Shown in pieces: positions 57,548 to 64,000 of a stretch of DNA of 64,000 bases. Made by a program: the position numbers and the translations under genes. Under the pieces are notes generated by a model. That model searched no databases, was not told the origin of the DNA, and saw only the letters and a list, made by a program, of their open reading frames with translations. The stretch's first letter is position 1. Every line of letters begins with the position of its first letter. Source of the stretch: Podospora bellae-mahoneyi (taxonomy: Eukaryota > Ascomycota > Sordariomycetes > Sordariales > Podosporaceae); assembly GCF_035222275.1 (NCBI RefSeq), contig NC_085882.1:1123501-1187500 (forward strand), in the 5' to 3' direction.

Positions 57548-58317
57548 GAGACATGTCCGAGTTGGATTGTCATACAGCTACCTCACAACAGAGGCAAAGA
57601 GGTGTCATGTTGAGGTTCGTTGAAAAGCAAAGTCCCAGCTGGAGAATTGTGCCGACCAGAGCCATACTTGTGGGCAGATGGAACTGGGTAAACGCCAATG
57701 GATTGATGCCCGTTTGGCCGGCAAAGCGAGCGTCAAAGACATACAAACGGATAAAAGCAGCACACTCGTCATAGACTACATTGACATCCATCATAAGAAA
57801 CTCCTTCATATGTTCACCTAGATAGCGTCACAAACAAAATCAACATTCGCATTGGTATAATCTTCCCCGTCCTGCCTTGCCCTGTCCCCTTCCCTCGCAA
57901 TCCTCAACTCGACTCTTGACCATCCATCCATCCATAAAACATTACCGAAAAACGCAAGTCAAGTCCCGTTCCTTCGTGACAGACATCTTTCCTATACGTT
58001 CGTTTCCCACCCCGACCCAGCGCAGAAAAAAAAGCAGACAACGACCAAACAGCAACCCGCAGGAAACAAAGACAAAACAAATCAACAAAAAAAAAGAAAA
58101 AAAAAAGAAGAGAGAGAGTTTGGACGCCCATATGTCACACATAGTAGTCACACACAAACAAAGTGTTAGCTCAACAACCCCTCTCCGTGTTTTCCCCAAA
58201 CAACCCCTCTCCCTGTCTTCCCCAAACAACCCCACTCATTCATATCCGTGGTATCCTGGTATCATAGTTTTTTTTTTTTGTTCCATCACCCTCACATGGT
58301 GCACAAGCTGGCAAGAT

Positions 58318-60532
58318 TTATTTGCCATAGGCCTTGGCGACATCCTTCTTGTACTTCTCAAGAATGCCTCTGCGGTTGAGCTTCTGGGCAGCGGTCACGA
58401 GGCCCTGATTTTACGATTAGTAAGCTGACAAGAGGTGAAAAGGAGGGGTGCGAGAAAAAACTTACATTCTGAGGAGTCCACTCATCCTCGACGATAACAA
58501 CACCATCAATGATTTCAATGCCCGAGAGACCACCGGCACGACCCTGGGCCTGGAGCTCCTTGAGGACGGCGCTGTGCAGCTTCTTATCATGCACAAGCGT
58601 CTCGACACTATCGCCCTCAACACCAAGCTGAGCCGCCAGGTTCTTCAGCGCTGGCTCAGCGGGAACGATGATGGCGATGGGCTTGGCCTGCTCGGCATCG
58701 GCGTACACGCAGATGTTGGCAACAACGGGTACGGACCGGTAGATGGACTCGAGCTTCTCAAGAGCAATGTACTCGCCGTTGAGGGTCTTGACCAGGTTCT
58801 TCTTGCGATCGATGATCTTGAGGTGGCCGTTCTTGTCCCACTCACCAATATCACCAGTCTTGAACCAACCATCGGGGGTGATGGCTTCGGCCGTCTCCTT
58901 CTCGTTTTCGTAGTACTCCTTGAGCACTGTGGGACCGCGCAGCCAGATCTCACCCTGGGGGTTGGGCTTGTTGGTGGCATAGTAGCCGGCATCGGGGAAG
59001 TCGACAAGCTTGGCTTCGACGGACGCGGTCATGGCACCAATGGAATCGGCAGACCACTCAAAGGGGTTGTGGAGAGTACCCATGGCGGTCGTCTCGGTCA
59101 AACCATAACCGATAATCATGGGAGCGATGGCAAAACTGATGAACTTTTGGGTCTCCTTGGAGACGGGCCCACCGGCGCTGAGGCACAGTCTGAGACGACC
59201 ACCAGTGGCCTCCTTGATCTTCTTGAACACGACGGCATCGAGAAGACCGCTGCCAGGAAGACCAGCATACATCAACTTCTCCTTGAGGCCAAGGGCACCC
59301 CAGAAGAGGTTGCGGACAACGGGGCTGCCAGCATTGACCTTGCCAATGATGCCCTTCTTGACAGTTTCCCACACGGCAGGAACGCCGATCAACACACTAG
59401 GCTTAAACTCGCGGATGTCGCCGTTGCAGTTGCGGACCGAGGCATCAGAGAGGGTCTTCGGATTTCCGTAACCGAGAGTGGAACCCCACCAGAGAGCGGC
59501 GTGCTCGAAAACGAACTCGAGAATGTGGGCCAGAGGAAGGTACGTGAGCAGACCATCGCCAGGTCCGATATAAGGCTGGACGATAGCGCTGGCGCCAGAA
59601 ACTGAAAAACACAAGAAAATCAGCAGGCTGCAGAGGGGAACTGGGGCTCAAGATGCTTGCTTACCGGCAGCAACAACGGATCTGTGGGTGATGGGCACGC
59701 CCTTGGGGGTACCGGTAGAGCCAGAGGTGTACATGATGCAGCAGAGGTCCTCGGCGGTGGGAGGGACGGGCTCAACGGGGTTCTCCTTGCCGAGCTTGAC
59801 GAGCTCGTCAAAGTTGAGAATGTTGATGTGAGGGTAGGCAGCCTTGAGCTTGTCCACGTGGTCCTGGTTGACCTGGTGCTGGCTGTTCCAGATGACAGCC
59901 TTAACGGACGAGGCAACGGCCAAGACGTTGGTCAAGGTAGGCAGAAGATGGGGGTCGAGGAAGATAGCCTTGGCCTTGGTGGCGACCATGGAGTATCTGA
60001 GACCTTCCTCGCCGAGAGTGTCATAAGCAGTCACGATGGGCATGCTCTGCGAGGCAGCACCGTGAGCCGTCGCCAGCCAGTTGGCGCTGGTGGCAGCGTA
60101 GATGTGGACGCGGTCGGCCTTGTCGAGGCCAATCTTGCGCAGGCCGGAGCCGATCTGCAGAATCAACTGCTCGTACTCGGTGTAGCTATAGTACTCATAG
60201 GGGCTCATCTCGAAGAAGGTCCATGACTTCTCCACCTCGGTCTCGACACCATCCACAATCTTCTTGATCTTCTTCTTGTCCTGGTGTGTCCGGACGAGCT
60301 TGCGGGACCCCACACACTTGGCATTGCCGTACTTGGCGACAGCGGCGCGGACAAGCTCGTAGACGGTGGTGACATCGGGAGCAGGCCGCTCGACGAATTC
60401 TGGGATAGCCAGCGGTTGTCTGCGAACTGGCGTCTCGCCCTCGACGGGAGTCTGGCCGGGAACTTCAACAGTGAAGGGGCCCTTCGCCGTCATGCGTGGG
60501 ATGAGCTGGATGGGTGTCGATGACTTGGCCAT
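58318..60532 (-). CDS. Long-chain fatty-acyl-CoA synthetase, 696 aa, three exons
   Basis: Exons are 60532-59665, 59601-58466 and 58404-58318; all junctions keep phase (GTAAGC/TTCAG, GTAAGT/ATCAG). The start is MAKSSTPIQLIPRMTAKGPF. Adenylate-forming motifs are all present: the P-loop MYTSGSTGTPKGVPITHRS around 270-290, GYGLTETTAMG, GEIWLRGPTVLKEYYENE, DGWFKTGDIGEWDKNGHL and IDRKKNLVKTLNGEYIALEK, as in yeast Faa1/Faa4. It activates long-chain fatty acids with ATP and CoA for lipid synthesis, oxidation and protein acylation. The C-terminus KKDVAKAYGK is not a peroxisomal targeting signal, so a cytosolic, ER or lipid-droplet location is likelier. Codon use is strongly G/C-ending, suggesting high expression. 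Confidence 0.96.
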
Positions 60533-61209
60533 TGTGAATTATTTTGATATTAGATTCGGTCGGTGGACGCGAATAGGGAAGCTGGGGAGTAGTAACCCGC
60601 TGGACGCCGGTGGCAGGCTCAAGGTAAAGACGGGAGATGCAGAACCTTTCTTTTTGTTCCGAGTTTGTTTGAACCTTTGAGGATTTGGATGGTACACAGG
60701 ATGCTTTAGGGAGTGCCCGTCGAAACGATCCAGCGAGGGGACGAGGCAGGCGACCTGGTGAGGGGATGGGGCACTAGGGACGGAGGAGGGAGAATAAGAA
60801 TTCAGAACAGACAGACAGAGACGGAGACAAAGAGGGCAGGGAGGCAAGGGGTTTTTGACAAACTGTGGTGGAGAGGAGGGACAGGGAAGTCTTTCACCTC
60901 AACAACGCGAGGCACACGATTGTTTGGGGGGAGCTCCCTGGCCCCTGCGCTCCCTGGGCCCACCCTGCTGACCCCTGGCGGTTGCCTTTTTCGGCTGGGC
61001 TCTAGCCAAAGGGCGAGGCTAGGGCGCGTCCTGGCAGGCTCGGCAGCCTGGGCGTTCCACATTTCAAAGCTTTCCAGGCCATGGTCACAGTGTGCACCAT
61101 TGGCGAAATGGCCACCGTCCATCGTCCATCAACACATCTCCGATCATACCCGGTTCCTGCGAGTATTTGGAGACAAGATGCCTAGGTAAAACTGAAAAAA
61201 AATTTTAAT

Positions 61210-61248
<39 letters not shown>

Positions 61249-62160
61249 AACAGACGATGCCCACACATCCCACCATCAACAACACAGGACGAGAAAGCTA
61301 AACTCTGAGTAAGGATAACCCCATTCTGGACGGTGGAGAGAGGCTGGTTAGCACGGTGGTTTGTGCGGCAGATTCGGGGATCGCAGGCGGGTTCAGATTC
61401 ACCTCCATCACCCTCCGTTTCCGCTTCATGCTTCATACAATAGAAATGAAGAGAAGAGCCAAGCCGAGGCGCATATGTATCTGCCTCTCTATATTTACAG
61501 GAGGGCCTCGGTCTGTTGGAACTGGCTGACACCTCACCCTCGTGATCTTGTCAACATCTCCCGATGAAGCTCAGCCCCGACACCACACGCACGAGTTATG
61601 CGCCAATGCTGGACGGTTCGACAAGTCGACTTGAGTCCTGTCGACTTGAACACTGGAGATGGCTCTTGGCACAAGTCTTGGAGGTCCGCGTCGGTGCGTC
61701 CTTCCCCGCATCTGACCCCCCATCTCCCCAAGCAACTTCTCGATAGCTCTGCTCCACCCCTCAACCAAAAACTCTGAGGGCTTCCCGTCGGAACGTTCCA
61801 GCTCGGGTTTCCCCTCCTTTCAGGGCTGGGCAGCTGCTCTGCATCGCCAGAATGGAGTCGTCGGATCACCACGGCCGCTTTCACTGGCTCTCTATTTGCT
61901 ACACTCTCTAGGTTTCAGTGTGCTGCTCTCGGCGCATGATGCAATGAAGAAGTGAACTGAATTTGTGGGAAGCCCCGGACGCGCCAATCCAGACTATTCC
62001 TCGCCTCCGCATTTTCTAAGATTGCACTAAAACCGCCCAGAACCGGCCCTGTCAGCCAAAGTCACCGTTCGTCTTGTCTTCCCTTTTCCCTGTCGTCTGA
62101 TAGATCACGGATTCAGCCACCAGCCACCAGCCACCAATCACCATCCACCTGTTTGGAATA
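60533..62160. other. Divergent promoter region
   Basis: The acyl-CoA synthetase and methyltransferase genes point away from each other across 1.6 kb. It holds the poly-T/poly-A tract at 61213-61250 and no supported gene. Frames at 60713-61189 and 61182-61884 lack motifs. Confidence 0.45.
61213..61250. repeat. Poly-T tract running into poly-A
   Basis: About 29 T are followed directly by nine A, forming a perfect T/A hairpin. Such tracts exclude nucleosomes and are also hard to sequence, so the exact length is unsure. Confidence 0.85.
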
Positions 62161-63350
62161 ATGAAGTTGGAGAAGCTGTTGCAAGCTCTGGGACAGCAGC
62201 CCATAGAGTCGTCCGAGGAAGGTATAAAAAACGATGAAGTGAAAACCAGATATGCAACCTGAGGGTGCAATAGTCGGGTAGACACGGACTGAATAGTCTG
62301 TCAACTAACACGCCTACTTTGCCGCCAATTAGAGACGTTTGAGCTGTTTGCCCAGGAGCTCCCCTCACAGAATCTTGGCTTCGTCGACTCCAAGGCCTCC
62401 ACAGTCGAACTGACCATCGCTGGCCGGGATCTTACCATCCATCAGTCACCTGGCGTGCTGTCATCCAACCGTGCCGGCGGCACAACAGGAGCTGGTAAAC
62501 AACTCCTCCCCCGGCCCCTTTCCGACCCCTTTCCCGCCGTCACACCGCCGTTAATAACGCTTACAAGGCTACGGACACGTCACATCCGAACGTCAGCCTT
62601 GCTCAGTGGCTTGTCTAGGATGGAAGGATAAGAGCACTGCTGACGGTATGCATAGTCGTCTGGAAAGTTACACCTCTCTTTGCAGAATGGATCAGCTCTG
62701 CATCATCTCTGCTTTTCCAGTCTGAGATCCTGTCCTCGAACTCTCTCGTGTTGGAGCTAGGGTGTGGCATCTCAGCACTGGTCGGCCTGTGCCTGGGGCC
62801 TCGTGTCAAGGGCTACGTCTTGACCGATCAGCCTTATGTCGCCAAGTTTGTAGAGCAAAACGTTGCCGAAAATGCTCACATCTCAGCCTCCTCCACTGGC
62901 AAAGGAAAGGCAAAAGGGAAGAAAACAAAGGCAACGGCGGCCAGTCACTCAAAAGACAACAATGTCGTCTTTACTCCCTTGGATTGGGAAACAGATGAAG
63001 CGACGCCCTCTCTTCTGACCGACCTGCCAGACACAGCAGGAAGAAAGAGCTTCGATGCTATCATTGCATGTGACTGCATCTACAACGAAGCGCTCATCGA
63101 CCCGCTCGTGTCTACATGCGCTGATATCTGCCGGCTGAGAACTCAAGAGTCTGACACCGAGGCAGATCCCACCATCTGTGTGATTGCGCAGCAGCTGAGG
63201 GACGATCAAGTCTTTGAAGGATGGCTCGCGAGATTTATGGAGTCTTTTCACACATGGAGAGCTCCTGATGAGTTGTTGCCAAATGGGTTGAAGCCGAGCT
63301 CGGGGTTTGTGGTTCATATTGGAATATTGAAGGAGGCATATACCCCTTAG
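62161..63350 (+). CDS. RKM5/METTL21-type protein lysine methyltransferase, 305 aa
   Basis: Exons are 62161-62221, 62333-62494 and 62656-63350; introns are 111 and 161 bases and the joined frame is GTTGAVVWKVTPLFAEW, a family hallmark. The SAM-binding motif I is VLELGCGISALVGL, followed by the acidic loop YVLTDQPYVAKFVEQNV. The substrate-side motif is FDAIIACDCIYNEALIDPLV. The nearest known relative is yeast Rkm5, which methylates ribosomal protein Rpl1; members of the METTL21 group methylate chaperones and elongation factors. A Lys/Gly/Ala-rich insert (GKGKAKGKKTKATAA) lies between the motifs. The start MKLEKLLQALGQQP is the first ATG and gives the usual N-terminal helix. The second intron has a weaker acceptor (GCATAG). 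Confidence 0.85.
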
Positions 63351-63790
63351 TACATGATGAATGGAAATAACTCAGGCCACAACGAATATAATAATATCCC
63401 CCCTCTACAACTTCCCTTTCGATGCAATACCTATCCTGATTATCCCTCACACATACCACATATCATCCACAGCTTCGTTCAACCTATCCTAGCTACTTCT
63501 ACAAACCTCCACACCACCGCCGATACCGCATTCACCACCCAGATCAATCAGATAAGATTACCAACCCAAGCCTCTTTTCTAAGTTTTAAGTCCACCTGTC
63601 TCCTTTGACAAATGGGGAGTTATGGAGCCCTCAAAAAAGTCTCAACACCCCCTATCCATGGTATCCCGAGTCAGTCTCAGACCGGCCACCCTTGTCCTGC
63701 AAGGTATGTCGACCACAACAAAAAAAAAAGATGAAAAGGTTTGATACAAACAGGGATGGTTTTGGGGAAGATGGGGGGGAAAAATAAGGA
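63351..63790. other. Spacer between the methyltransferase gene and tRNA-Glu
   Basis: No gene was seen. It contains an A-run at 63718-63729. The T-rich minus-strand sequence at 63780-63784 is the tRNA terminator. Confidence 0.5.
63780..63784 (-). terminator. RNA polymerase III terminator of tRNA-Glu
   Basis: Five T on the minus strand lie six bases after the tRNA's 3' end. Confidence 0.6.
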
Positions 63791-63882
63791 CTCGGATACC
63801 GGGAGTCGAACCCGGGGCTGTTGAGGGAACAGACACTTCTGAGAAGTGAGAGTCAACGATGTTACCGCTACACCATACCCGA
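63791..63882 (-). tRNA. tRNA-Glu (anticodon CTC) with intron
   Basis: The ends pair as a seven-base acceptor stem (TCGGGTA with TATCCGA, one G-T pair). The D arm GTGT-AGCGGTA-ACAT matches eukaryotic tRNA-Glu, and the T arm is CCGGG-TTCGACT-CCCGG. The anticodon stem is GTTGA/TCAAC. The loop begins CTCTCA, giving anticodon CTC at 63850-63848. It is broken after position 37 by an intron of about 21 bases (63846-63826), as is usual for eukaryotic nuclear tRNA introns. Confidence 0.88.
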
Positions 63883-64000
63883 TTTGAATCGTGGATGGTC
63901 CAATTTTGATGGGGAGAGGGTGTGGGGATGGGATATGAATAGGACTTGGAAAGGGCAAAGAGAGATGAGGTCTTTGTTGTTGCCAAGCACCTTGATATTC
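63883..64000. other. Right end of the window
   Basis: This is sequence upstream of the tRNA gene. No feature was recognised. Confidence 0.5.

Larger units (their letters stand above)
50548..58317. other. 7.8-kb gene-poor tract with TATA boxes and coding-like debris
   Basis: No intact gene was found between the eIF2B alpha and acyl-CoA synthetase genes. The tract holds five TATATATA elements (52540, 53791, 54669, 55381 and 57535), many GGTAGGTA motifs, and several short open stretches, mostly on the minus strand, that look coding but change frame. The outer parts (50548-50950, 57800-58317) are the flanks of the neighbouring genes, and 58030-58110 is A-rich. It may be a cluster of decayed or very short lineage-specific genes. 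Confidence 0.5.

Noticed and set aside
58448-59605. 385-codon plus-strand frame opposite the acyl-CoA synthetase gene
   Set aside because: It is an antisense shadow. The minus strand carries all adenylate-forming motifs.
61213-61250. Poly-T/poly-A tract considered as the tail of a retroelement
   Set aside because: No coding remnant or target-site duplication was seen next to it. It is better read as a simple promoter tract.

Overview
The window is nuclear DNA of a filamentous ascomycete, most likely a sordariomycete close to the Sordariales. The signs are short GT-AG introns of about 50-110 bases with CTAAC-type branch sites, two chitin synthases with myosin-motor-like domains arranged head to head, an AA9 lytic polysaccharide monooxygenase, a dispersed single-copy 5S rRNA gene, and several fungal-only families (DUF7580, LysM, acuF-type C2H2, patatin proteins with a P-loop domain). 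I saw no LTR element, virus-like element, DNA transposon or CRISPR array.

Layout. 0.7-12.2 kb is an accessory block. It holds a DUF7580 protein and a C2H2-TPR protein that diverge from a 292-base gap, then a 5S rRNA gene, a small two-module LysM protein without a visible signal peptide, and a 4.3-kb decayed gene of the zinc finger/P-loop/RING/patatin type. 12.7-15.7 kb is a HIRAN-SNF2-RING helicase (HLTF/Rad5-like). 16.4-18 kb is a secreted AA9 enzyme and 20.9-22.5 kb a C2H2 protein. 24.8-39.2 kb holds a class V and a class VII chitin synthase, transcribed away from a 3.1-kb shared upstream region. 41.1-43.7 kb holds an orphan coiled-coil protein and a NECAP-type endocytic protein. 44.4-49.1 kb is a second head-to-head pair: a membrane-anchored modin-like protein and another DUF7580-like protein. 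49.5-50.5 kb is eIF2B alpha. 50.5-58.3 kb is a gene-poor tract with five TATATATA boxes and coding-like debris. 58.3-60.5 kb is a long-chain acyl-CoA synthetase, 62.2-63.4 kb an RKM5/METTL21-type lysine methyltransferase, and 63.8 kb an intron-containing tRNA-Glu(CTC).

How the genes work together. The two chitin synthases are expected to act together in polarised wall synthesis. The two divergent pairs and the patatin relic resemble the gene types fungi use for non-self recognition and incompatibility, so the ends of the window look fast-evolving around a conserved housekeeping core. Exon boundaries were placed by eye from splice signals and reading phase. All the multi-exon models given here close in frame.
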